From positions 85,693,572-85,757,571 of the forward strand of contig NC_083879.1 in NCBI RefSeq assembly GCF_032452875.1: a stretch of DNA of 64,000 bases. The letters run 5' to 3'. A program made the position numbers and the translations under genes. Positions 23,001-38,000 of this stretch are shown piece by piece (position 1 is the stretch's first letter; each line of letters starts with the position of its first letter). Under the pieces are notes generated by a model. The model saw only the letters and a list, made by a program, of their open reading frames with translations, had not been told where the DNA came from and made no database searches. This stretch comes from Bos javanicus (taxonomy: Eukaryota; Chordata; Mammalia; Artiodactyla; Bovidae).

Positions 23001-26000
23001 TGGACTTGACTCCCATCTCCCACACATCACTATCACTATCACGATCACCAAGGCAACTACCACAACGCCCCACGCTGCGTCTGAGAAAGGTGGCTTGTAG
23101 ACATTTCAGAAAAAAGACTTTCTTCCAAAATGTTTGATTCTATTTGTTTTAGAAAAGAAGTATTTCCCTATCTTCCTACTCCGGTTAAAAGGAAAAATGA
23201 TGAGACACTTGTTAAGTGTCCGTATCTTTTGACTTCCAAAGCAGTTATCTGCTGACATGACTCCGGTACACGCCAGACAAAGCGTACTCATGGCAGAACA
23301 TCACCCAGGACTGCCTCAGAATAAACCGTTTCTTCGCCCAGAGGCAGAGTCAGGACCAGGTGTGACCACTGCCCAGAAGCCTCCTGTTCTTGACGTTGGG
23401 GCTGAAAGAAGCTCCATTTGGGAAGGTGCCCTGGGGCAGCATAGAAACCTGCCCCTGAATTTTCATATAAACCAGAGAGCTGAATAAAACTAAAGCCAGG
23501 TACCAGTGTGGATCTAAAACTACAAAACGATTCCTGATGAAGGACATAAGAAAACAGCAGGGAACCCTTCCTTAGCTTTTAAAGACAGGGGTCTGCAGCA
23601 CTACAGAAATGGTTGCCACCAAGCAGCTTCCCTTTGTGCGGGCTGGTCAGCTTGGGCAGACGTGCCCGAACTATGCCGTGCAGGTCCCTGATCCTGATGC
23701 AGAACCTGTACACAAGACTGATTGCCAGGCACACTTACAGAGGTACCTAGGGCTTATGAAAAACACCTCATCAGGATTCTTTCACTTTAAAGGCAGTGAA
23801 CTCTCTTAATGGGCAAAACCCAACCTACACAGTCCTGTACTTGAAGATCTTAAGTGCTTTACTTAGTTCACGGGGTGTCCTCCCCTACACACCACCAGCC
23901 GAGCAAGCACTGCTGGGCACTTCCATGCATGGAGCCCAGTGAAGCTGGGGTCAGGGTAGCGACCTACTGCCCTCTGTGCCTCTTCAAGGGAAGACCTAAG
24001 AGCCGACCCGTAACCAAGGTCACTCCCAACGTTCTGGCCTTCCCGCTGGTGAAACCCCATTCCCCAAGAAAGGAATGGCTTCTCTCCATTACTAACTAGA
24101 ACTGTTCTCTTCTCCTCACAGCACATTTTACTCAGATCACCCTCTAAAGGAAAAGTCCTATTAGAACCTGAACAGTACAAAAGGCGGGGAGGAAGGTGGT
24201 TCTACCAGTAACCTCTCCTGGGACTCCCACCACAGCCCCACAGCAGACGGGGGCGGGGGGAGTTTAAGAGGGCAGGTGAACGGAGGGGCTAACTACAGAG
24301 TGACAGCTGCGGAAACACTAACGAGGGATCTGGGGTTTTGTTAATAGGTGGTGGAGGGGAAGGTGCACGTGGCACAGAGGAGCCGACAAAGCGTGCCAGG
24401 AAGGACCTGCTCCTGGCCGACGCGCGCCTCAGCCACCACGTGCGCGGAGGCCAGACGGGCCTGTGAGCTCTGCCGAGCTCAAGACTAACCCAAAAATGAC
24501 TCTGGTCTTAAACGTAATTCAGTCAGACGATTCATATGTATATATATATAATGCTATGCCTTTGGAGAGTAAAACCATCTTTTGTTAACTGGAATACAAA
24601 CATTTGGTCAAATTTTTAAAAGCAAACAGCCATTTGCTGCAAATAGGAGGGAACACTAAGCAGCGTCAAGGTTCAAGTCTCTCGTGTATGTCAGATACAC
24701 GGACCTCAACTAGAGGGAACCACGTTACAAATCTGGTTTCTGGAGGAGGAAGCAGCAGCCCACTCCAGTGTTCCCGCCTGGGAAGTCTCAGACAGAGGAG
24801 CCTGGTGGGCCAGTCCACGGGCTGCAGAGTTGGACAGAACTTAGTGACTGAGCATGATCACTCAGCAATCTCCAGTCACATCCCCTCCTTTCTCCTTGTC
24901 TTTTTAAGCCTGGTCATCCACGAACAATTAAGAACAGAAGGTGGAGATTCTTTGTTATTTCATCCTGAGGAATGTGGGCTGAGCAACTTCCTATGACTCA
25001 TTTTAAGCAAAGTCAAACTGTATTTTTCCTAAAAGGTGTTTTTAAATACCTAACATGTTATACATGACATGCTAAGCTCAGTAGTATACTTATTTGATTA
25101 AAACAAAAACCATGAAGTCAACTTAACATCTGAGATTAATCTGGTACCACCACAGCCTCCTGGGGATGGCAACTGTTCACCCAGATAAAACGAGGTTCCC
25201 AGGTCAGCCTGTTGCTCACACCGCCTCTCCCCGTCAAGGCTCTGGAGCCGCGCCTGAAACTACTCAAGATTAAAAACAAGATGAAGCTTCTCTCGTGGGC
25301 GGGAGTGGCATTTTTCTCTATCCCGGATCATCGATAATTTGGACCAGTTTCCAAGGAATACACTTGTGAACAATTGTACTGTTGCTCCTATAAGCTAGAA
25401 TGCTAACAGCCCTAACACAGATTTTATTCAACAGCTGCAGCTGAAGTCCTGAGGCCCACCTGTCATTCTACCCCGAGCAGATGGTTGGTCAATGTGGAAG
25501 GGAAAAAAACCCCCAAACCTAGTTATTATGAACTGATATTTCCTTGCATTGTCCTAAATGAACCAAATCTCCCACACTGGGGAAAATATTACCCTGAAAT
25601 ACTTTTCATCAGTATCAATCTTGGATTTCAACTCACCCTCCTGAACAGGGTGCATGCTGACCCTGGTGTGAACGACTGCATCGAAGACATCCTAAAGTAC
25701 CCACGTCTGCTGGACAACTTGCTTTCAAAGGATAGTTTGTATTTGGGCCATACAAATCAATGATCAGTGCCTTAAGTTCTTTTACATCATATGGTTTTCA
25801 AAGGAAAAACCACTCCAATTACTTTAAAATATTTAAAAACCATTTTTTAAGAGAGAGATCCTACTCTCTATGGATTGCAAGAGGCAAACTTTCACAATCG
25901 TGACACCAAACTGAAGAGTCAATGTCACAGGACACCATCCGTCTTTTAAGAGTTGGCTCAGCCAGAAAAATCTCTGCAATTAATAGCTTTTGGGTATATT

Positions 26001-29000
26001 CCACACTAAAAACATCAGTATGTCTAATTTATTAAATTCTAGGAATACAGAACAGACTAAACTTATTGATAAAGTCCAAGCTGTGTAGCCAAGATACTTC
26101 AGGCATGTTTTTAAAAAAGGTAACCAAAGATTTAACGCCCAGCCTTAGGTGTGTGTATCACCTGTGAACTCAAACGCCAGGTTCCAACCTCATTTTCTTA
26201 ACTGGCTTCCTTGAGCTGACTGCTAGGAATGGGGCACTTAGGGAAAGTTGTACCTTGAGCTGAATGTGCAGAACTTTAATCTCTTAACTCAGCTGACCAA
26301 GATGAATCTTTGTCTGGAAGAGGAAAATAAAATCCCCAAACACCTGCATAATTCTTCAAACCCAATTTGTGCAGCGACAGGGCCTAGGGTGCAAATTCTT
26401 AAGTTTCCAGGAACCCTTGGAAAGGCTCTTCCAGACACATCAATAAGGAGATACTGGCCAATTAAACTGAAATTGAAACCTGAAGAGGCCAGTTTAAAAC
26501 TCTTTAGGTACATTTGAATCTTCACTGAACGTTAAGTGACATCTCTTTAAAAAAGCTAAGCAGAATTTAAGATTTATCCTGTATGCTAACACAACAGGGA
26601 CACGCATGATCCCTGTACCAGGACACAGTGAAACCAGCACCACCACCCCAAAATACTAACCAGGCAGGAAACAGAACGGGGATTAGTTTCTGAAGTTTAC
26701 ACATACCTTCATGTTCTGGGTATGACTTTTACAACATCTTTCTAAGGATTAGGCCCGTAATTTATACAAGTTACGAATTTTAGAAACTATTAAGTCCATA
26801 CATTCATTTCTACAGAAAAGTTGCGTAATCACAACTTTTCACAGCGACCAATATCTTAAATGTTGTGAAGGAGAGAATTCACTTTTTACTGACTCTGGGA
26901 GAAATGCTTTTGTCTGGATATGTGCCAGTTACATTAAAGAGGCACAGCGCTGGGAGGATCAGGCTGACACATCGAATTTAAAGACAGGAGCCACTCCGGT
27001 TTTCTCAGACTATACTTGAACAGTTTCTTTTTTTTAAAAACCAAAGGGCATGATTTTGTATTTATCCTTGGCAAATCTTATCTGAGCACATAATTTCAGT
27101 GTGATTACTTTCACTGTCACCTCTAAACTTCCCTTTCCATGTAAGTTTGCTGAACATTCCTGCCAAGCTACTAACGTCTTCTGATTATATTAATTTTCTC
27201 CCCCTAAATGAAAGGGACACCTCAAAGAGTGACTAGCTGACTGTTTATTTACACGTCCTGAAACCATCTAGAGATAAAAAGCTGGAAGGACGTGAGAACC
27301 AGAACACTTACCTTGGAGACGCGACCCCTCAGTGTGGAGGCGGCACACCAGGCCCCGCTGCGGCACACACCCCCCACACCCAGGTGTGCAGACCAGCTGA
27401 GGCCACGTAGCAGTGCAAACACCCACCTTCCCCGATGTGAAACTGTATTTTACATCAGACCAACAATTGTTCTAAGTCCAGGAAAATTCACAGCAAGAAA
27501 AAATGAGGCACAGGGGCAGATTTTTTTAATAGTTATATTTCAAGCAGGTACAACAAACGGGAAGACTCTAATTCACGGCAGGTAAACCTGGGTGTGCAGA
27601 GTTACATACACACATTTACGCTTGGGCTGAACTGCCCTCGCACATCCTCCCCTCTCGTTAAATGGCCAATCTTCCAAGAAGCAACACAGGAAAGCCTCCT
27701 CCATCACTGCACCAGAGTCCTCAGGGCACAGCACCCTTAGTGAGGGAGCCGTCTCCGAGGCGCGCTCAGCCGTAAGAAGAACACACGTTAGAGAAGAAAC
27801 AGGCCTGCCTGCCCCACCCACAAAGCGGTCTCACCTGCGGGTCGAGCTTTCTTCACGCCAAAGGGTTCCGAATCTTCCAGGCATCTCTTGCGGTTTGTTC
27901 CCACACTAACGTGACTAGGAAATACACTCGGATGGCCTCCGTTTAAGGTGCCATTGTGACCGAAACGAGTCAGATGACAATTCTGGAGGTTCAAGAGAAA
28001 CTGGGTACACTCTTGGAAACCCTGGGTTTGAGCAATGTCTGCTGCCGTCAGGCCACTGGCATTTTTCAGGCTGTACGACACAAAAACACTGAATTACACC
28101 CCATTAGCACGTTCATCTGGTCTCTGCTCCTGCTGCACTGACTAACTATCTGAAGGTGATATGAAAGAGCATACAGATTTACAGCAAGTCTTTATTAAAG
28201 AAGGAGCTGCTCTTCTATCTCTGTAACTAACTTCTCTCTTACGCACATTTGATTACTAAACAAGATTTGGGAGATAGTAATTTAAAAATCAACATACTAA
28301 ACTTAAAAAAATAAAAGGCATCTTCCTATTTAACGTCTCAAAATCATTTTTTATGTTAGTCTGAAGAATGAAAATTTATGCTAACTTCAGACTTAACCTG
28401 AAACTGAATTCTATATTATCTGCACTTAATAATCCATTCCTTTAGCTCCAGTAAAATCATAACAAACAAACATTTACTGAATTGTCCATGGCATTCATAA
28501 CAACTGACTTCCTAAAAGCAAAGACAAATGGCTTAATGACAAGCCAGAATTTGTGCTGACATGTGACACCATAAGTGGAAGTTTAGACGGATGCCCTGAA
28601 ACTGATTCATCGTCAGCCTGGAGATCTGAGAAGCTGAGTTTTTTGAGATTTTGATATTTTGGCCATAGGAAAACTTGTAGGAGTTTAGATTTTGGCATTT
28701 GAAAGCATGTGAGTGCATGTCTTCTTCTAATACTGTCCTAGGAGCTATCCCTGAGGCCGAGTCCTACTACCAAGAAGAATCAACATCACTCTGTAGTTAA
28801 TCCCACTGACAAGTACAGGACCGATGTCTCTGCACCAGCTAAGATTCAGACTAGTCAGGAGGGGTGGCAGAGTATAAATGAAGGCTCTGAGTAAGATGGA
28901 TAGGAAAGAACCCGTTGAGATTGTACGTCTTAATTAGGAAACAATAAAAATGGAGGGAACAAAAGCAACTCCACGATGAAGTTCCCCTGGAAGACAGGAA

Positions 29001-32000
29001 AATACACCGCTCTGTGTGATGAATCTGTAACAGAGCAAACCAAGCAGTCGCTGCAGGCTGATGCAGTCAAACTGGAGAAGTGCCGAGGAGCCCAGGCAGC
29101 GCCCCACACCTCACGGCAGACTGCTCAGCTCTGACCAGACATAGGCCTCGCCTTGTCCCGAAAGAACAATGCACAGCCCCGGACACTTGTCTCCTAGATG
29201 AACACGTTAATGGGGGAATAACTGTTTCAGAGAGAAAACTACAGAATCAGGGACAAATAGGGATCTTCCACTTTAAAGATACCATAGCCCTGTATTCCTA
29301 GTTCCAGCCATAATACTCAGGACAGTCAAAATTCAGAAATGAAACATCCACACACGTTTGACAATCACTAGATATGTTTCCATGTTTAAAAGCACGAGAA
29401 AAAGAAATGATTTATACAGTTTGAAGAAAGGAAAAAGCCCAAACTCAATTTGGTCAGATATAAATGAGACAAGACTCTAGAATCCCCCTAACCAACGATA
29501 TTTTCTTAAAAATAAAAGGCATTGTGTGTAGGACTACTGGGAACTAAAACTGACATTTACCCTGTGGCTATGATTTCTGATAAATATTATTCTAAAATTT
29601 CATAGTGTTTTAATTTTGACATAAATTAAAGAAAGGAAATACCAAAGTTTTGGCAAAGTTAATTACATTAATTATGTGCATATAAAATAATCATATACTT
29701 GAGATTTAGTATCAGCATGCTATACAAATTTAATATTAAGTACCTTTAAGACTGGGTAATTTTTTTAAAGGGTGTATTTCCTTTTCAGAAGATACCAGGA
29801 GTGAATGGTCCAGAAAGGTCCTCTATGAAGAACGTGAACAGAGGAAGGGGCCACAATTAAAAAAAAAATTAAATCAACACAATCTGAAAAGATGAAGACC
29901 TAGAATAAGCAGTTTATAAAATGATTTCTATGGATATGACTATGAACTCGCTCGCCAAAATCAGATGTAGAAATGAGGAACTGTTGCTTGACATGAGGAC
30001 ACATAAGCTGTCAGTGGAAATCACTCCTCTAGTGGACGATAAAATAAAGAACAGCACAGACTTTTAAAATGCCATTTACACCAGAAATGCCAGTTCACCG
30101 AGGAAAGCTGAGATGCTCAGGGAGCAGGCCAACTTTTTAAAGTCATTGAAAGCAAAGCTGTCCAAATTACATTCAGTTCCTTTGCTCTTAAGCAGCCTGA
30201 GACTGAGTTTACTGTTCTTCCACGGAAATACAAGGAAACATAACAAGTAAGGCCGGCATCCAGAGACCACCGAGACTGTCTGTGTCCCAGGGGGCAAATC
30301 CGAGAGAACACAGGCAGGGGCTCCCGCCACCACAGGGGTCCGACACAAACACGTCACTCAGCTTGGCTGGAGCCCAGCAAATTTCCAGGTGGGGTGACGC
30401 AGCGCCTTCACAACTCCAAAGAACAGTCGCCAGAGTCAACTCACGCTATGTGCCCCATGTGTGGACCAAGAAAGAGCAATCATAAGCCAAGCTGAACTTC
30501 AACTGGCTCCTCAAGTAACTCTGGGGGGTCGAAGAGTGACCCAAAAGGGAGTCCCAAACATTCCAGAAGACATACGGACAGACGCCAGCATCTGGGACAC
30601 ACGGTAGCTGCGGAAGAACTGCTGGACCGTAATGTAAGCACCATCTTTGGAGTATTATTAGAAATGGGACATGCACTATCTCTCCTCCACTTCTGGTGAA
30701 ACTACAGCAGACTTCCAACTATGTGATTCTCGGTTACTAAGGGCTGAGTGCAAAATCCAGTTTGATGGAGCTGGCGCTCCCCTAAAGCAGACGGTCTGTG
30801 AACGCCTGGCCCTGGTGCAGGACGGCAGGCCTCCCTTCCCCTCCCCGGCTCCCAGCGCCTTCCTCCCGCGCCCACACTCACGCCTTTCTCCACCTAGTGT
30901 AACACGCTCCTCTGCTCTGCTCACATTTAGATCCTGCTCTACTGGCCGTGCAATCGTACGGGGCACAAGAAGTGGGTGGGAAGGCGTGGATGGGACCACC
31001 AATTCCGGGGGCAGGCACTTTTCCTGGAAAGGGCTAGACAGCAAGGATCCATCCTCTCGTTGCCGCCCGAAGCTGCCTTAGATGATATGTGAGGATTACA
31101 GTGCTCGCTGTGTTCTAATAAACCTTCAGCTACAGCCACTGGAATCTGACTTTCATATATTTTTACATATTGTGAAATGAAACATGATTCCTTTGATTTT
31201 TCACTCAACCATTTAAAAAATGTAAAAATCATTCTTAGTTTATGGGCCATACGAAACAAACAACGGGTTGGACTAGTTGAGTAACATTTACCCAGTAGAT
31301 GATATTAGTAAACAGTCTTCTACTTTTTAAAAGTTGGTTGAGGTACAGCTGATTTACAACGTTAACGTCTGTTGTACAGCAAAGTGACTCCGTTATGTAT
31401 GCCTTTTTTTTCCATATTCTCTTCCATCATGGTTTGTCATGATGAAGTTACGATGCTGCAGCTCCTTCTGCTGCAGCGGGACCCTGTTCATCCATCTTGT
31501 ATGTAAGAGTTTACACCTGCCAACCTGCAACTCCCAATCCTTGCCTTCCCCACCCCTCTTACCCTGGCAACGGGTCTGTTCTCTCTGTGAATCTGCGTCT
31601 GTTCTGTAGATAAGTTCATATGTGTCCTATTTTGGATTCCACACACAAGTGATATCATATGATATTTGTCCTTCTCTGACTAGACCGCTAACCCTTAATA
31701 AGAGATGTCTACTGGTTCCTGAAAAATGTCTCTCTGGTAATTTTGCATACTATTCAATTCAAACAAAATCGAACTTTTTTAAAGGCTGCCCAATCTGTTA
31801 AACCACAAAATGTCAAATACCAAGAAAAATATCTGAAGGTAAACTTCAGAAGAATGTAAAAATAAAAGACTCTGAGAGAGCAGGCAGAAGTAATACAATC
31901 ATTCCTATTTCATTTGAGTGTTTTCAATTGAAAGTTCAAAGTGTCTCACAACTGAATCAGGCAATGTACTTAAAGTGAAGAAGGCGAAACTGCCTTTATA

Positions 32001-35000
32001 GGTCTGAATCCTCAAACCACCTCTTAATACTTCCTAAGTAGAGGGTTTTCAAATGTACTCCACAGAGGCTGAAAATCATGCTGGCTTTTTGGTAAAGACT
32101 AGAATAAATAATAATTAAGTAGTGTAGTTCCCAAGACACTTTAACAAAACAGGCTCAGGTCTTTAAATTCATTTTTTAATATACACTTTCTTGAGCATGT
32201 TTCAATTTTGACATTTTAAGAGTTGAAACAGTTACCCTGGTTACAATGTATCATCAATTTATTATGCCTTCAAATTCTAGTGTTCCAAGTGTAAGCAGAT
32301 TTTAAACCTAGTGATTTTGCTAAAAATCCAGTGGGAGCTGGGCACATGAATGTGACTTAGGATTTACAGGCTCTATGATAATTTTACATTCGAATGTGGC
32401 CTCTCGTTGTTACAGTACTTTTTAAACAGTCAGGCCTTGACTCTTCAATCCTGAGGTATTCACTACACTTCCTGCTGACCACACCTACCAACCCCATGAG
32501 AGACTGCTGAAGACAAAGTCTGGACTGCAGTCGGCAAACACCAGTCCAAAGGGAAATTCACAGTATCTGGTAGATACTGTGTAAAATTACTCTCAGGAAC
32601 TGTGCTCTGCATGAAAACGGGGTAGTAATGTAAGTGTACACGTTATTTTCAGATTAAATCATTAAACATACACACCAGTTTAATGTTTTTGGTTGTTGTA
32701 CTTGGGCAAACAGACTGAACCTGATCTAAGATTTCCCGCTGCCCATTTCTGAAAGCAAAAAGCCACATATGGGATGTGCTTCAAATTCTACTTTACCTCT
32801 CTGGCCCCCTCTGGCATCCATCTGAAAAGTCTTGGAAAATGGGCAGAGATTTTAAAAAATCAGACATCAGTCAACCTGGGTGCTCAAATTGGGTCTACTC
32901 TGTGAAAGTTGTAAAACTGACTTTCTTTAAAAGCTGACATGATCAGATTTGGAGGCTAGTAAAATCATTTGCTACAATTCATTATGAAAGCCATGACGAC
33001 TGTCCCGTGTCGACAGACTTGGTTCCTGTAACTTCCACTGAGGCTACACAGTCATTCTACCCATTTCCCCCCAATAGTTCCTAGTGTTCTTTCAAAACTG
33101 GAATAGGAAAACATGGGAAGACAAAGAACAGTATCTGCTGTGAATTATTCTACTGAATAATTGGCAAAATAAATCAAACTTTTTATACTCCACTGTATTT
33201 TCTGTAATAAAATTCTGAATGGTTTATTACAACTTATTATACCTAACAATATATCCCCAAAGAACTTTAGAACAAAGCTCCGCTCTGCTGCCAGCTGATC
33301 CCCATCTATTTTCCACTTACAGTGTCACAACATCAGAATATGAGAAGCGTTCCAATAGTTTTCTTTTTTTTAAAAATTTGAAAAACCACGGATCCAGAAG
33401 TTTCTGAAGTATATTTAGAGTCTGAGTTGTCACATCACCTTCAGGATGTTTTCTTTTTAGTTAATGCCATGTGACAATGAAAGATAACCACAATTTTTAT
33501 CTAAATAATATTTCTGTTAAAATTCTGATCTCAACTTAACTATTGTTAGTTTACAAATAAAAAGGTAGATATCATAAATTAGGGTAAGCAAAGCATGCAA
33601 ATCTAAAGAATCTATATCTGAATTCCTAGATTAGCATTAAAACCAATCACCGCAACAAATACCTCAACAGTATGCCTCGAGTGGAGAAGGGAAGCCATAC
33701 TGAGCATTCAATGCCACAACGGTAAGGGTTCGGAGAAGCACCTGTGGCAGTTTCAGCAGTTTCTATATGGAATGCTCCCCCTTTCTAGGATTACTTGAAA
33801 AAATCAAGTCAATTCGAATTACGTAGCTGTAAAACATTGACATGTGTAGTTTTTACAGATTCAGAATCTTCTATGTGATTTAAAACGGGCAATGGTTCAT
33901 AAACAGGAAACTTAAATAATAAGGGATCACATATTTGCAGGCAACATTTTGATTGAAAATACATACACATACACGAGGTGCAGAAGCACAGCTATCGGGC
34001 GCAGCCACTGCCGCGTGGCCACCGTGCCAAGGGCTGCCACTCTGAGACACTGCCTTCCGTTACTTCTAGTAACGTTTAGCATGAAGCCAATTTAATCATG
34101 TCAGTATTTCAACAAAAGTTTAACAGTATGGACTAAAAACCATTAACTCACGATTCTGGTTACTTTAAAATTTGGTATGCTGTATCTCAAATACATTAGT
34201 AACTATTCCTAGATGGAAATAAGCAAATACATGGAATCATTAAAAAAAAAAAAAAGATAAAACATTACTAAACGCCCATTTGTACAGACAAAACATTACA
34301 AACATCTAAAATGTCTTCAATAAAAGAAAAACATGTGTATTTTTAACCCTTTGGTATCCAAACTCTTAAATAAGTAATTATGAAAACATTCTTAAATATA
34401 TTTTTCAGGTAACAATAGGAAGAAAGTATTTTTTAAAGTTTCTACTTGAATAAATTTGGTGCCAAGTTTTCATTTCAAGTTCAACACTACTGGGGGTAGT
34501 TTTAATTTGCAACTGAACCCCAACTATGTCTACATACATTAAAACACAACAGCATCATTCAAAGAGTCTGACAAAATAGTTAACAGGCTCCCACTATAAT
34601 TTGGCAAAGGAAAAGACATCTGAATTTAGAAATCATTGGTTTTATTTGAAAGCACTATTTATAAAAGCGGTGATTAAACAAATATTAAAACGTGGGTACT
34701 ATTCAGGCTGCTATGACAAGTCTAGAGCGCCCCAGGCCCCCCACTGCCTGCTCCTTCCCAGCAAGCAGATCCCAGCAGCTGCCTTGGAGTGATCCCTCCA
34801 CCTGCCTGCAGTCGCTTAATAAAGGAAACCAGAATCAGGAAACCCAGTCTGCTGCAGTGACAAGGCCAGAATGGAACACACAGGATCCCAAGATCAGAAA
34901 CGACTACTCACTTCCCCTACATTTCAGATTTGCACTATTACTCTGAAGGGCAAATGGGTGAACAAATGAAAAGAAGTTTCAAGCTTCAAATGTGAACAAA

Positions 35001-38000
35001 TGTCTAATAGAGTAAATATGGATTACATTTTGCCACGGGCAAATGTGCAACCAGCTTTCGACACTAACATCAAATATGCTCGTCACGTGATTTGCCCCAG
35101 TGAAAATTCTGCTTCTAGACGGGGCTCTATGGGTCAGCAAATAAAGGTGGGTCATAAACCTGGACCAAACTAAACCAACTCCATTTCAGTTATGCATTCT
35201 TAGAAGTTCAGCAAAATACTTTTTTTGCAACACTGAAAAATCTATTAAGACCCCATGTTAAGACTTCTGTTAACTTTAATCACCTGTGTCCATTTTCTAT
35301 ATCAGGCAAGAAAGATTTTTTCAGAGTCAATCACTGAACTTGCCTATTTAAGGCCATGGATGCGTCTCTCCCTATTGATGATCATAACTAACTTTCTCTT
35401 GGGATCAAAATAATTAAGTTAAAATACATGTAGCTTATTGGAAGATCTATCCAGTCACCACAGAACCAATGGCTTTTATGAAATACTCTTATAGAAAGCT
35501 GTGGGACTCTGTCACAATTAAACACTGGCACCTGTACAAAGTGATATTAAAATAGACTAGCAAACTGGCCTTTGATGCAAGCAATTCTGAATCTCTAAAT
35601 CTCACTAAACCCATTTTTCTCTTCTGAGGCATTAAAAAAATCGACTTTTATAGATTGATAAGGAAACATTCTCCATTATCTCTCAAGACAATAAAAATAT
35701 TAAAAATCAATCAGTGTCAAAGTACTAAAGTAAAGCTAATTCAAGGGTAGAAAACCGTAGTTTACAAAGCTGGTAGTGATAGGTCTTAATCATCAGCAGA
35801 CAGCAAATTTTCAAGAGTCTTTCTTGGAAATCCCATTAAGACTTAATTTTATATTGTTAGTTGAATTGATTGAAGAATCAACTTTCCCATGATATGATTT
35901 GCCCTTCTTCCAATCAAACAAGCAGCATTCAAACTGCGACTGCAAAGAACTGAACTGTCGCACAAGCAAAGGTCAAGATGCTGACAGTTTAACTTGATGC
36001 AAACTTCATCCTTGAGAAAAAGAGTGAGAAGCATCTGCAGCGGTCTGGATCATTTAAAGCATACACACTCACACTGTAATCTGGCCGCAGAACCGCCACC
36101 GTCCTGTTGGTTCTTAGTTTTGGATGAAACAGTGGCAGACACCAACAACAGTCATATAAGCAGAAACAAAGCCTTACGTGAAAAAGAAAACTTGGCACCA
36201 AAACTCAAGATGTAAAATAAGAGAAGAAAAAGAAACTCCATCGACATACTCACGTGTGGTGCCAGCACGTGCGCCACGGCGCACGGCAGCGGCGTGCGTT
36301 ACCTTAGGGACGCGGCCTACATTGACAAGTAGGGTATGTAACAAACCGCTCTAGCCACGGTCGCCTGGCCCGCAGGCCCTCACCATTATCTACCCCATGA
36401 CCAAAAAAGCAGCAACTTCAGATTTTGGCCACTTTATGTAGCAGATATATAAAAAGCAAAGTAGGAGTTAATAACAAAATTATTAATTACCACCAAGTGT
36501 GATAAAACACTGATACAAGACAGCTCTTAATCTAGTCACAGAAAAAGGAAAAATTTCCACTACTCCATTAACAGCATGTAATATTAACACTCCAGTTCAA
36601 TCTGAACTGGGGAAAAAAAATTAGTAACTTTAAGTAAGGTAATTTTGTGCCCCTTGATGCTCTTAAAACAAAAAGGCACTGGTCAGGGCTGCACCTTACC
36701 ATATGGGCAGCCTAACAGAAAACAAAAGACCTAAGTATATCATAATTTGGGGGGGAATTAAAGTATTATTTGTTGGTAGACTAAAAGTATTAAACTATAA
36801 AAATGTGCAGAACAGATATTAAAAAGCAATTTACAATTTGGCTTACTGGCAACATTGACATTTTGTCTGTGTGTTAAAACTGAATAACCACACGTACAAC
36901 AGCGATTAATAATGACCACTGGGCTCTACCTCCAGGCCAAAGACTTACAATTTTAAACGCTGCGTTTGGCAGGTGGCTCAGGCTAAGTATTTGTTCTAAA
37001 AACTATGTGAAAGTTCAGACCAGGGAAATCGCCATGTGCAGGGTCCCAAGGGAGGGGCTTATACTGAGAATGAAAAGCAAGCTGGCACTCAGGCCATGCT
37101 CAGTCACACTTGGTGGGAAAGAGACACTCGAGGGTCCTGTAACAAGGACAGAATTGTAAATAAAATGATCTCATTTAAAAAAGACACCTATTAAAAAAAG
37201 GACATAGCAAAAGAAAGATATTTACTGGTTCAAAGGATTAAGCTGTCCATTAAAGTGAATAAAACATCTTAGTAATAAAACGCTCAGGACCAATTATTGT
37301 TTAGAAAAATAAGTCATCAAGAAGATCAACTTCTGATTATTCATTATTTTAATAAATGACAATTAAGGAATTTAATCGATTATTTTATGACTCTGTATTT
37401 CATAATCAAAGCTTCTGTTATTAAAATTAAAGATCAGAGTTTTAAACCTAAAAACAGCAAAGAAAATGGCATCTATAACTTTGCTTTAAAGCAATGCATG
37501 GAGAATCGTCTCAGTGCTTTTTAAAACTATGTAATATATTCATTAGTGAATCATCAATTGTTTTTACATTACCTTAAGTTATAACTACACATGAAGTCAC
37601 AAGGCTCCCTGCAATGTAACAGGTAATACAGGTCATAGTTATAACACTAAATGGCTATACAAGTAAATGATTCAAGCCCATACCAATGTCCAGTCTTAAC
37701 AATATAACACTTCCTGAAACAGAAGCTAAGATACGAAGAGTCTAATGATAGCCCTTGGTATTAGACAGGCCTTACATTAATGTATATGGTTCTGCTGTCC
37801 AGGATCTATTTTCAATATTTATTATAATACAGAGTCAAAACAATGAAGTGGAAACCAAAGGGTTAAACTAAGTTTTGTGGGTTTTTCCCCAAAGTCTAAA
37901 TTTTCACATTTCCAATTAGAATCAAGTGATTTGTAATTAATTTTTCTGAAATATTCAATACACTCGGTAAAACAAGAAAGCTGATATTATCACAGTTATT

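Noticed and set aside
25485..25763. 92-codon ORF in intron 4
   Set aside because: AT-rich context, no domain, antisense to ANKRD10, and of a length expected by chance.
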